Shown: one piece after another, positions 1 to 7,172 of the stretch
Layout of the letters: each line of letters starts with the position of its first letter
Numbering within the stretch: position 1 is the first letter of the stretch
DNA from: Nitrososphaerota archaeon
GTDB taxonomy: Archaea; Thermoproteota; Nitrososphaeria; Nitrososphaerales; Gagatemarchaeaceae
Reading direction: 5' to 3'
Length of the DNA: 64,000 nt
Assembly: GCA_029785825.1 (NCBI GenBank)
Contig: JAFLYY010000001.1
Span: forward strand, 1,209,374 to 1,273,373
Program-made: the position numbers and the translations under genes
Notes under the pieces: generated by a model
Seen by the model: the letters and a program-made list of their open reading frames with translations, nothing else
The model's database searches: none
What the model was told of the DNA's origin: nothing

Positions 1-758
1 TGGGAGCCTACAAGGTCTACGAGAAGAGGCTCAAAGCCCAAGTCAAAGGGGAAGAGATTCCGGGCCACATCGGCATCATCCTTGACGGGAACAGGCGCTG
101 GGCCCAGTTCCAGGGAGTCTCCCAGGGATTGGGGCATGAAGAGGGGGCGAACCGGGCGGAGGAGCTGCTTGACTGGTGCCATGAGCTTGGCATCAAGACG
201 GTGACCCTCTACGTCCTCTCGACCGAGAACCTGGACCGGACCCCCGATGAGCTGAGGGAGCTCTTTGTGCTCATCGAAGCCAGGCTGAGACGGCTGCTCA
301 GCGACCCCCGGATAGTCAGGTACAGGGTCAACGTCAGGGCGATAGGGCACCTGGACCTCCTCCCCGGCTCCATAGTTGACCTCCTGCGGGAGATAGAGAG
401 GAAGACGGCCGAGTACAGCGACCACTACCTGAACATCGCGGTCGCCTACGGAGGGCGCGCGGAGATAACCGACGTGGTGAGGTCGGTTGCACTGGACGTG
501 AAAGAGGGGAGGCTGAGTCCCAGGTCGATAACGGAGGAGACCGTTTCGAAGAGGCTCTACACCGCCTATCTGCCTAACCAGGAACCCGACCTGATAATCA
601 GGACGTCAGGGGAGGAGAGGATGAGCGGCTTCCTGCTCTGGCAGGGGGCGTACTCTGAACTGGTCTTCGTCGACGTCTTCTGGCCTGCGTTCCGATACAT
701 CGACCTTCTGAGGGCGGTCCGTACCTATCAGAAGCGCAGGAGAAGGCACGGGAAGTAA
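1..758 (+). CDS. uppS: cis-prenyl diphosphate synthase (UppS family), 5' end outside window
   Basis: The reading frame is open from base 3, so the gene begins before the window. The translation shows the family signatures in order: HIGIILDGNRRWA (substrate Asp and phosphate-binding loop), LSTENLDRTPDEL, and RTSGEERMSGFLLWQGAYSE near the C terminus. Enzymes of this family condense isopentenyl diphosphate onto allylic diphosphates in cis configuration to make the polyprenyl/dolichyl lipid carriers used for glycosylation at the archaeal membrane. About 250 residues are visible, close to the usual full length, so only a short N terminus is missing. The C terminus is basic (KRRRRHGK). The following gene starts 40 bases downstream behind its own TATA-like box at about 770-778. 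Confidence 0.93.
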   Translation, partial: GAYKVYEKRLKAQVKGEEIPGHIGIILDGNRRWAQFQGVSQGLGHEEGANRAEELLDWCHELGIKTVTLYVLSTENLDRTPDELRELFVLIEARLRRLLSDPRIVRYRVNVRAIGHLDLLPGSIVDLLREIERKTAEYSDHYLNIAVAYGGRAEITDVVRSVALDVKEGRLSPRSITEETVSKRLYTAYLPNQEPDLIIRTSGEERMSGFLLWQGAYSELVFVDVFWPAFRYIDLLRAVRTYQKRRRRHGK

Positions 759-798
759 GGGAAAGATTATAGCCTGACTTCACGAGAGGGATTCTGAG

Positions 799-1263
799 AT
801 GAAGGTAACCCTGGGCACGTTCAAGGACAGCGGGGACGACCTCGCCGCGTTCCTGGAACCAAGGGTCGGCGCCAAGCCGTCGCTTTCCGGAGGGGTCATG
901 GAGATCGACGATGGGGGTCTCAGAGAAGGGGTGAAGCCACGTCATGTGAAGACGTACATTAAGCGGTTCCTCTACATGAAGGGGGCCAGAAAGAAGTACA
1001 GGGTCTTCGTGTCAGGGAAGGAACTCACCATACAAGAGATAGTGGTGGGAGAAGAGGCCGAGGAGGAGAAGGAGAAGAAGGAACCTAAGAAGGAGGTAGA
1101 AGAGGAAAAGGAGGTAACCGACGAGAAACAGGAGGAGGCGGAGGCCCCTGCCGACGCGGAGGCGGAGGAGCCTTCCAAGGAAGAGGCAGAAGAGCCGAAA
1201 GCGAAGCCGAAGAAGGCCGCACCAAAGAAGCCTCGGGCCGCCAAGAAGAAGTCGGAAGACTAG
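799..1263 (+). CDS. L22e-like ribosomal protein with charged C-terminal tail
   Basis: This 154-residue protein aligns by eye over its first 80 residues with eukaryotic ribosomal protein L22e. MKVTLGTFKDSGDDLAAFLE matches the KFTLD..D..NFEQFLQER segment, SGGVMEID matches GGGVVTIE, and KTYIKRFLYMKGARKKYRV matches the KRYLKYLTKKYLKK..LRDWLRV segment. L22e also ends in an acidic tail; here the tail is about 70 residues of alternating Glu/Lys with Ala and Pro. It starts with ATG at 799, behind TATA-like GATTATAGCC. L22e homologues are not among the commonly annotated archaeal ribosomal proteins, so the assignment is an inference from the alignment. It could also be a nucleic-acid-binding relative outside the ribosome. 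Confidence 0.65.
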   Translation: MKVTLGTFKDSGDDLAAFLEPRVGAKPSLSGGVMEIDDGGLREGVKPRHVKTYIKRFLYMKGARKKYRVFVSGKELTIQEIVVGEEAEEEKEKKEPKKEVEEEKEVTDEKQEEAEAPADAEAEEPSKEEAEEPKAKPKKAAPKKPRAAKKKSED

Positions 1264-1655
1264 CCTCTTACCCTACCCTTCCTCACCCGCTTCAGCCTTT
1301 CTCTCCTGAGGAAAGCTCTCAGATAGTTCCTCGCGTCCCTTAGGTCCCTGAGCGCGAGTCGGAAGTCCCCAAGCGTGAAGCTGTCTGCCCCCTTCGACAG
1401 GCTCTTCAGAGCGAACTGCATGGCCTGCCTCTCGTCGGGAACGGCGTATCTCCCCAGGGGGATGAACCGGCCTGGGTTCTCCTCCTCGATCTCGAGCCTG
1501 ATGAACGCGATGCTCTTCTCTATCCTGGCGTAGGCGGCCCAGACCGACCTGACCTGCGCGGCTGTCGCCTCTCCCGATAGAGACCTTGCAACAGACTCCA
1601 AGGCTGCCTTCGCTTCGCCGAGGTCTCCTGCGGTCTCGGCTCTCCACTCGCTCAC
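1260..1655 (-). CDS. hypothetical helical protein
   Basis: About 131 residues from a GTG at 1655. The product looks all-helical, rich in Ala, Glu and Arg, with a very basic C terminus (RRERLKRVRKGRVRG). I recognise no domain or catalytic motif. The frame stays open upstream to 1847, but that part would overlap the divergent gene at 1745. The TATA box at 1711-1720 predicts a transcript start near 1686, so the GTG at 1655 is the more sensible start. The 3' end meets the L22e-like gene tail to tail with a 4-base overlap. The basic tail hints at nucleic-acid binding, but that is only a guess. Confidence 0.55.
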   Translation of the reverse strand: MSEWRAETAGDLGEAKAALESVARSLSGEATAAQVRSVWAAYARIEKSIAFIRLEIEEENPGRFIPLGRYAVPDERQAMQFALKSLSKGADSFTLGDFRLALRDLRDARNYLRAFLRRERLKRVRKGRVRG

Positions 1656-1710
1656 GGCCCTCTCGTCGACTCCCGCGGAGAATCCAAGGAGAGTCGCGTT
1701 TGGTCTCCGA

Positions 1711-1720
1711 TTATTTATAA
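1711..1720. promoter_or_regulatory. shared TATA box between divergent genes
   Basis: The AT-only stretch TTATTTATAA sits in GC-rich surroundings and reads as a TATA box on both strands. On the plus strand it lies about 27-30 bases before the TTG start at 1745 (leaderless). On the minus strand it predicts a start near 1686, ahead of the GTG at 1655. Confidence 0.6.
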
Positions 1721-1744
1721 CCAAGACGGAGGCGGCGGTCTTGT

Positions 1745-2422
1745 TTGCCGAAGAAAGACGAAGCAAGAATCGGCGGCGCTTGCTATGTGGGCCTCGATTC
1801 GATCCTAGACCTCGGAAGGCTGTCCTGTGCCCTCGAGAGGGCGCCATTTCCCCTCTTCGCTTTCAAACAGGGGAAGACAACGAGGATCGCGGCTCAGGCA
1901 GACCTGTTCATGGGGACCCCCATCTTCTACTACTTCGACAACGGGACGGTCGACGAGTTCCTGGCCTACAGGACTGCAGGTGACGGCGAAGAGGTCGTGT
2001 TCGTCAACTCGGCTGCGAACGCCTCTTACCTCTACGCCCCGATAATCAGGGTCCAGAAGATGGCGAAGCCGCTCGAAGAAAAGGACGGGTTCCAGGACAA
2101 GTTCATGTCCGTGGAGGTCGAGAACGTGTCTAGCCTGGTGAAGGTAGGCGCATACAAGACCCTCTTCGAGGAGCCCCCTCTCCCGCTCTTCGGGTTCCGG
2201 GACGGCTCAGGCTGGGTCCTGGGGACCTTCGCGCGCATCGACGACTACGAGGAGGCGTCCATCTTCTTCTACACCAGGGTCAAGGAGGAACCTTCGGGCT
2301 TCATCAGATACACCTACGACAGGATTACTGAGACGACCTACGTGAAGCGGACAGACGAGCCCGGGTACCATTACATCAAAGTGGTGAAGCTCGCGGGTCC
2401 CCACCCCCTGGTGGAGTTCTAA
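1745..2422 (+). CDS. conserved-looking hypothetical protein
   Basis: 225 residues from a TTG that lies one TATA spacing downstream of 1711-1720. The protein is soluble, mixed alpha/beta and rich in aromatic residues (FYYFDNGTVDEF, YLYAPIIRVQKMAKPLEE, SIFFYTRVKEE). There is no signal peptide or membrane segment, and no cysteine cluster or nucleotide-binding motif. I do not recognise the family. Codon use matches its neighbours, and the protein-like composition throughout argues that it is real. Its stop overlaps the 3' end of the convergent Nudix gene by four bases. Confidence 0.7.
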   Translation: MPKKDEARIGGACYVGLDSILDLGRLSCALERAPFPLFAFKQGKTTRIAAQADLFMGTPIFYYFDNGTVDEFLAYRTAGDGEEVVFVNSAANASYLYAPIIRVQKMAKPLEEKDGFQDKFMSVEVENVSSLVKVGAYKTLFEEPPLPLFGFRDGSGWVLGTFARIDDYEEASIFFYTRVKEEPSGFIRYTYDRITETTYVKRTDEPGYHYIKVVKLAGPHPLVEF

Positions 2423-2832
2423 GCCGCCCCGCTGACGAAGCGTTCGGCCTCGCTCAGGGTCACCTTCGAGTTGTCGTAGGAAGCCTTCAGCACAGCCTCC
2501 TTGTATGCGAACCAGCCGAACCCTTGATGCTCGAAGGATATCCTGACCTTTTCTGTGCTCGTGGACGCCAGCAGGTAAACCACCTGCTTGTGTATGTTCT
2601 TCCTGTCCCTCCTGTAGTAGTACTCGATGATCTTCCTGAACCCTGGCAAGATTCTGATCTCCCTCAGCCCCGTCTCTTCCTCCACCTCCCTCATCACCGT
2701 GTCGAGCTCGGTCTCCCCTTTCTCCACGCCCCCTTTGGGGAAGTCCCACCTCCCTCCGTTCTGGAGGAGAAGGTACCGCCGCCCCCCGGGGGTGTCTCTG
2801 AAGACGACCGCCCCGGCAGACCTCTCTTCCAT
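2419..2832 (-). CDS. Nudix hydrolase
   Basis: 137 residues with a complete Nudix box at residues 34-56: G, five residues, E40, seven residues, REVEEETGL. The Glu residues of REVEEE bind the catalytic magnesium. Nudix enzymes cleave nucleoside diphosphates linked to another moiety. The size and the FPKGGVEKGE..EYYYRRD pattern resemble diadenosine-tetraphosphate hydrolases (MutT/Ap4A type), but the substrate cannot be fixed from sequence. The ATG at 2832 is about 28 bases from an AT-rich box at 2855-2866, so the transcript is probably leaderless. Confidence 0.88.
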   Translation of the reverse strand: MEERSAGAVVFRDTPGGRRYLLLQNGGRWDFPKGGVEKGETELDTVMREVEEETGLREIRILPGFRKIIEYYYRRDRKNIHKQVVYLLASTSTEKVRISFEHQGFGWFAYKEAVLKASYDNSKVTLSEAERFVSGAA

Positions 2833-2955
2833 GCGGTTGGGACCGCGGAGCGAAATTATTTAGGGTTCCCCCGGCAGACTCGCCAAACCGTTTTAACCGC
2901 GCCGAGGGGCTGCAGGGGCCGCCGGGTTGGACCGCGAACGAGCGACGAGGGGCAG

Positions 2956-3273
2956 TTGCACTTCCTAGAGAGGCTGAAAGAAAAGGTCCAGAAGGAGAAC
3001 CTCTGGTTCTTCATCCTCGTCCTCCTCTCGAAGGAAGAGAGGTACGGGTTCGAGCTCAGGCGGCTGATCAACGAGGAGTTCGGGTTCTGGAGCGGCAACG
3101 TGACCGCTTACCGGGTCCTGTACGATCTGGAAAGGTCGAAGCTGGTGAAGTCCGAGACGAAGGACAGGCGGAAGTATTACACGATAACACGCCTCGGGCG
3201 GAGGGAACTCGAAGAGGCCAAGGAGTTTCTGAAGACCCTGACAGCCGAGCATCCCTGGGAGGCTGGGAGTTGA
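2956..3273 (+). CDS. PadR-family transcriptional regulator
   Basis: 105 residues from a TTG at 2956 preceded by GAGGGG, a reasonable ribosome site. The sequence NLWFFILVLLSKEERYGFEL, then the winged helix TAYRVLYDLERSKLVKSE and DRRKYYTITRLGRRELEEAK, is the classical PadR signature: a winged helix-turn-helix with a C-terminal dimerisation helix. The longer open frame upstream overlaps the Nudix gene in antisense and is not needed. A TATA-like TTTTAA lies near 2889. A perfect palindrome directly downstream, before ino1, is a candidate binding site. PadR proteins are usually repressors relieved by small ligands; the ligand here is unknown. Confidence 0.85.
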   Translation: MHFLERLKEKVQKENLWFFILVLLSKEERYGFELRRLINEEFGFWSGNVTAYRVLYDLERSKLVKSETKDRRKYYTITRLGRRELEEAKEFLKTLTAEHPWEAGS

Positions 3274-3300
3274 GGCGCTCCGACCGTCTGGAGGGGGAGT

Positions 3301-3320
3301 TATTTTACAACAGTAAAATA
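3301..3320. promoter_or_regulatory. 20-bp palindrome upstream of ino1
   Basis: TATTTTAC-AACA-GTAAAATA is a perfect 8-bp inverted repeat with a 4-base spacer. It lies between the padR gene and ino1 and overlaps the only AT-rich, TATA-like sequence ahead of ino1. Its size and position suit an operator for a dimeric winged-helix repressor, with the neighbouring PadR protein the obvious candidate. That pairing is inference. Confidence 0.55.
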
Positions 3321-3357
3321 GTGGGGAGAACCACCCCGGAGACCAGGTGATTCAGGG

Positions 3358-4419
3358 CTGGCAAAGATCAAGGTAGCCATAGCCGGGGTCGGGAACTGCG
3401 CATCGGCGCTCATCCAGGGGGTCCAATATTACTCGAAGAAGGGGGCGAGCGAAGGGCTGACCTATTGGGACGTCGGAGGGTACACGCCGAGGGACATCGA
3501 GTTCGTGGCCGCCTTCGACGTCAACTCGAAGAAGGTGGGGAAGGACCTGTCGCAGGCCATTTTCGAGCATCCGAACAACACAGAGAAGATCGTGGACGTG
3601 CCCAAGCTCGACGTCCGGGTGAAGAAGGGGCCTGTCCTCGACGGGATAGGGAAGTACCTGAAGGACGTGGTCGCCGTCTCAGGCCAGCCAGACCAGGACG
3701 TGGCCCGGGAGCTGAAGGATAGCGGAGCTCAGATGCTCCTGAACTACCTCCCCGTCGGGAGCACGGCGGCGACGGGGATGTACGCCGAAGCGGCCCTGAA
3801 GGCTGAGGTCGCGTTCGTGAACGCGATCCCGGTGTTCATCGCGTCTGAGAAGAGGTGGGCAGACAGGTTCGCGGCGGCGGGGCTCCCGGTGGCCGGTGAC
3901 GACGTCATGAGCCAGGTAGGGGCCACCGTGCTGCACAAGACCCTTGTGAAGATGGCTGTCGACAGGGGGGTGAAGGTCGACGAGACGTATCAGCTCAACA
4001 TTGGAGGAGACACCGACTTCCTCAACATGCTCGAGGAGAGCCGGCTGAAGGACAAGAGGGAGAGCAAGACGAGCGCCGTGAGGGCGATGTCTCCCTACGA
4101 GGTCCCTACAAGGATCGGCCCAAGCGACTACGTCCCCTTCCTGGACAACGACAAGGTCTGCTACATCTGGCTGAAGGGGCGGTATTTCGGGGGGACGGTC
4201 GTGAAGATGGACGTCAAGCTCCACGTGGTCGACGCCTACGACAGCGGCGGGGTGATGGTGGACGCGATAAGGGGGACGAAGATAGCGCTGGACAGAGGGG
4301 TCAGCGGCCAGCTTGAGAGCCTGTCGGCGTTCTGCTTCAAGCACCCCCCCAAGCAGATGCCTTATCCGGCCGCCAAGGCCGCCTTCGAAGAGTTCACTTC
4401 GGGGAAGCTGGAGCGGTAG
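3358..4419 (+). CDS. ino1: myo-inositol-1-phosphate synthase
   Basis: 353 residues if read from the CTG at 3358. The protein matches the actinobacterial/archaeal Ino1 class along its length: VAIAGVGNCASALIQGVQYY (NAD-binding Gly loop), VAAFDVNSKKVGKDL, NYLPVGS, FVNAIPVFIAS, VGDDVMSQVGATVLHK, QLNIGGDTDFLNML and KTSAVRA. Ino1 turns glucose 6-phosphate into inositol 1-phosphate, the head-group precursor of archaeal phosphoinositol lipids. No ATG, GTG or TTG precedes the essential Gly loop. The first standard start in frame, GTG at 3505, would delete that loop. AGGTGAT at 3345-3351, a perfect Shine-Dalgarno site, stands six bases before CTG 3358, so CTG initiation is the best reading. A sequencing error is the alternative. 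The last 26 bases overlap the convergent surface-protein gene. Confidence 0.88.
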   Translation: MAKIKVAIAGVGNCASALIQGVQYYSKKGASEGLTYWDVGGYTPRDIEFVAAFDVNSKKVGKDLSQAIFEHPNNTEKIVDVPKLDVRVKKGPVLDGIGKYLKDVVAVSGQPDQDVARELKDSGAQMLLNYLPVGSTAATGMYAEAALKAEVAFVNAIPVFIASEKRWADRFAAAGLPVAGDDVMSQVGATVLHKTLVKMAVDRGVKVDETYQLNIGGDTDFLNMLEESRLKDKRESKTSAVRAMSPYEVPTRIGPSDYVPFLDNDKVCYIWLKGRYFGGTVVKMDVKLHVVDAYDSGGVMVDAIRGTKIALDRGVSGQLESLSAFCFKHPPKQMPYPAAKAAFEEFTSGKLER

Positions 4420-7120
4420 CCATCCTTCTGAGGTAGAAGGCGACCGCCAAAGTCACAAGCAGGATGAACCCGGTCGGGATGATGTATCTGAGGAGCACGT
4501 TCTCCGTTATCACAATCCCAGAGTTCGCAGGGACGATCCCGTTCACGGTGCTCCCGCCATAGACGAAGGTCAGCTTCGCGCCGCTGAATGGCACGCTGAT
4601 CCCTGAGCTCGCCACCGCGGTGGCGTTTGCCGACGCGCTTCCGTGGGGGGCCAGAGACCCGACGTACACCGTCATGTCCCCGGATGTTGCCTGGGCGTTC
4701 TGCAGCTCTGACAAGGCAATCCCCGAGGGCAGAGGGAGCGTGAAGTTGACGTCAGAGACCTGCAGCCCCGAGGGGTTGGTGATCTGGACCAGGATCTTGA
4801 ATGGCTTCCCTTCTTCGGGGGTTGTCGGAGTAGAGGCTACAGTGACCGAGAGAGGCGGATAGACATAGATGTGCGGGACTGGGCTGTCCAGTGTGAACTG
4901 CGTGCCACCGTAGTAGAAGGTCGCTGAAAACGGCGTCCCGGAGAGGTTCCCATAGATCTGCGAGGTCGTGACCCGATAGGAGAATGTGACGTTCCCTGAG
5001 CCTGGGATGGACCCAGCCGTCTGGACCAGGGAAGGCGCATTGCTTACCACGTCGAAGGTGTCGGCCGAGGCTTTCACGGAGGCGTTGAACAGCGGCGCCG
5101 ACCCCTGATTGGTTGCGAGCACTGTGACGAGAGACGACATCCCGCCGAACAGCTGAGCCGGGGCATAGAGCTTCTCCAGCCTCAGCCCGGCGCCTACGGC
5201 GACCGGGTTGGAGTACCCCGTGATTCCGGTCCCGGCAGCGACTGAAGTGAATTGAGCCGGAGGGAGGACGAAATTGAGTCCGGTGGTGAGGTTGTACGTC
5301 ATGGAAGACCTCACGGCGGTAGAGACATTTATGGTCGGGAAGGCCACCGTGATGACATCCCCGCTGCACGACGTTCCGTTGTTGAACGCCTTCCCGCACC
5401 CCAGGCTCGGCGGAACGTCGAGGGTCGCCGTGAAGTTTGTCACTCTGACGAAGGAGAAATCAGACACGGTGAAGGTCAGCGTCACGTTCATCTGACCGTT
5501 CGAGAGCTGGGAGATGCCGACCCCCGACGTCATCTGCGGGAAGCCGATTTGCATGCTCGTCTGCGAGAAGTAGTCCGTGAACACGTTCGACGTGGCGTTC
5601 AAAGCATTCCCGCTCGGGTCCTGGTAAGTCACCCCGTAGGACTTCGCGATGAAAACCCCGGTGAGGCCGGAGGCCTTCTGGGTCACGGTCACGTTGGCAG
5701 TCCCTCCGTCCGCCGCGAGCCCGGCTACCGACTGGCCCCCAGCCACCACCGACAAAGCCGGCAGCGTCCCGACGTTGACGAGCTTCAGGGTCAGGCTCTG
5801 AGCCGTCCCGACAACCTTTCCTAGGGGCCCGGACGGGACGACTACTGCATAGACCACCGCGTCGGCCTGGTTAAGCGAAAGGCGGATCGGATTGAGGGTG
5901 GCGGTCGCGTTGAAGGTCGCCTTCCCCAACTTGTACTGATACCTCACCGTCGATGCGGGTATCGTAACCTGGCCAGCTGACGACCCGGAGAACTCGAGCC
6001 TGTACACCGGAGTGATGGTCTGCCCAGGTGAGATGGTGGAGTTGGTCACCGAGTAGTTCCCGTCGAGGTAGGTGAACCCCGAGGTGGAGTTCCACCAGTT
6101 GTCAGAGAAGGTCAATCCTGTGACCGCTGTGGAAGTGGATAGGTCCCTGAAGGTGAGGGTGACGGCCAAGTCGGTTCCGCTACTTCCGCCGTTCAGCACG
6201 CCGACGTCTACCGCTCTTGTCGCGAGCAGCGGTGCCGGCTGTTCCGCTACCGTCGCGTTGAGCCCGAACACCCTCTCCCCTGGGGCGAGGGAAAGCGAGT
6301 AGGACCCGGAGTGCGATGCTACATCGTTGGTGACCGATCCCGCTCCCGTCGAGCTGACTGACCCTGCCAGGGCCCTCACCTGGATCGTCGAAGAGGAGCT
6401 CCTGTTGGAGGCCTCCAGAGATGCTGCCGAGCTCCCGAAGTAAGACAGGATGGCAGGGGCGCCCGCCGAAGTCAGAGCCGAGGTGCTGATGGAGCCCACC
6501 AGCAGCGTGCGGCTAAACCCGGACGAAGTGGCGTTCCCTTCCAGAATGACGAAAGGAGAGCTGGTCGAGAGCCAAGACGAGGTGGCTATGTCGGCTGCGA
6601 AGCCTCCCTCGGAGGTGGGGAGGAGGCGGAGAAGTGTGGCCGGCATCAGGCTGGCGAATGACACAGGGCTGTAGAACGAGTAGACCCCTGACGAGTTGCT
6701 CATCGAGACGAAGTCGGTGAGCAAGTAGGAATCCGCGGCTGCCGCTGCCGCGGACGCGTGCGCATAGGTGTCGGCTCCCACGGTGAAGAACATCCCCTGC
6801 GACGGGACGTAAGGGAGCCCGAGCGCGCGACCCGTCAGGTTGTACCCGCTGGGCCCGAAGACCTGGAAGTCAGACAGCCAGCCGGCGCCGTCGATCGCGG
6901 ATATGTTGTACCAGCTTATCCCTGGGGTCGACTCCAGAGCGGAGAGGTGCCCCGTTCCGTTTATACCTCCGAAGGAAAAGTACCAGAGGGCATCAGACCC
7001 CGCGATGTAGACGTTGAGCTTCTCGGAATAAGGCGTCTGGGCGTAAGCCTGCTGAAGCGGCAGGGCAGACAGCAGCATTAGGGCAACGACGGCGAAGGCG
7101 AGCAGCCGATAACGCTTCAA
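4394..7120 (-). CDS. large secreted surface protein with C-terminal membrane anchor
   Basis: 908 residues from a TTG at 7120. The start shows a signal peptide (KRY, then LLAFAVVALMLLSALPLQQAYAQ). The end shows one transmembrane helix (IIPTGFILLVTLAVAFYL) followed by a short basic tail. The long exterior part is rich in Ser, Thr, Gly and Asn, with many N-glycosylation sequons. It contains repeated beta-sandwich-like stretches of the kind seen in cell-surface conserved-repeat proteins (for example TLKLVNVGTLPALSVVAGG and VTVLATNQGSAPLFNASVKA). No enzymatic motif is visible. It is probably an exported, membrane-anchored cell-envelope protein. A TATA box at about 7148-7157 fits a nearly leaderless TTG start. 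Confidence 0.75.
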   Translation of the reverse strand: MKRYRLLAFAVVALMLLSALPLQQAYAQTPYSEKLNVYIAGSDALWYFSFGGINGTGHLSALESTPGISWYNISAIDGAGWLSDFQVFGPSGYNLTGRALGLPYVPSQGMFFTVGADTYAHASAAAAAADSYLLTDFVSMSNSSGVYSFYSPVSFASLMPATLLRLLPTSEGGFAADIATSSWLSTSSPFVILEGNATSSGFSRTLLVGSISTSALTSAGAPAILSYFGSSAASLEASNRSSSSTIQVRALAGSVSSTGAGSVTNDVASHSGSYSLSLAPGERVFGLNATVAEQPAPLLATRAVDVGVLNGGSSGTDLAVTLTFRDLSTSTAVTGLTFSDNWWNSTSGFTYLDGNYSVTNSTISPGQTITPVYRLEFSGSSAGQVTIPASTVRYQYKLGKATFNATATLNPIRLSLNQADAVVYAVVVPSGPLGKVVGTAQSLTLKLVNVGTLPALSVVAGGQSVAGLAADGGTANVTVTQKASGLTGVFIAKSYGVTYQDPSGNALNATSNVFTDYFSQTSMQIGFPQMTSGVGISQLSNGQMNVTLTFTVSDFSFVRVTNFTATLDVPPSLGCGKAFNNGTSCSGDVITVAFPTINVSTAVRSSMTYNLTTGLNFVLPPAQFTSVAAGTGITGYSNPVAVGAGLRLEKLYAPAQLFGGMSSLVTVLATNQGSAPLFNASVKASADTFDVVSNAPSLVQTAGSIPGSGNVTFSYRVTTSQIYGNLSGTPFSATFYYGGTQFTLDSPVPHIYVYPPLSVTVASTPTTPEEGKPFKILVQITNPSGLQVSDVNFTLPLPSGIALSELQNAQATSGDMTVYVGSLAPHGSASANATAVASSGISVPFSGAKLTFVYGGSTVNGIVPANSGIVITENVLLRYIIPTGFILLVTLAVAFYLRRMATAPASPK

Positions 7121-7172
7121 ACGAGACAGGGGTGGGCGCCCGGTTCACCATATAAAACCGTTGGGCGGTTTC

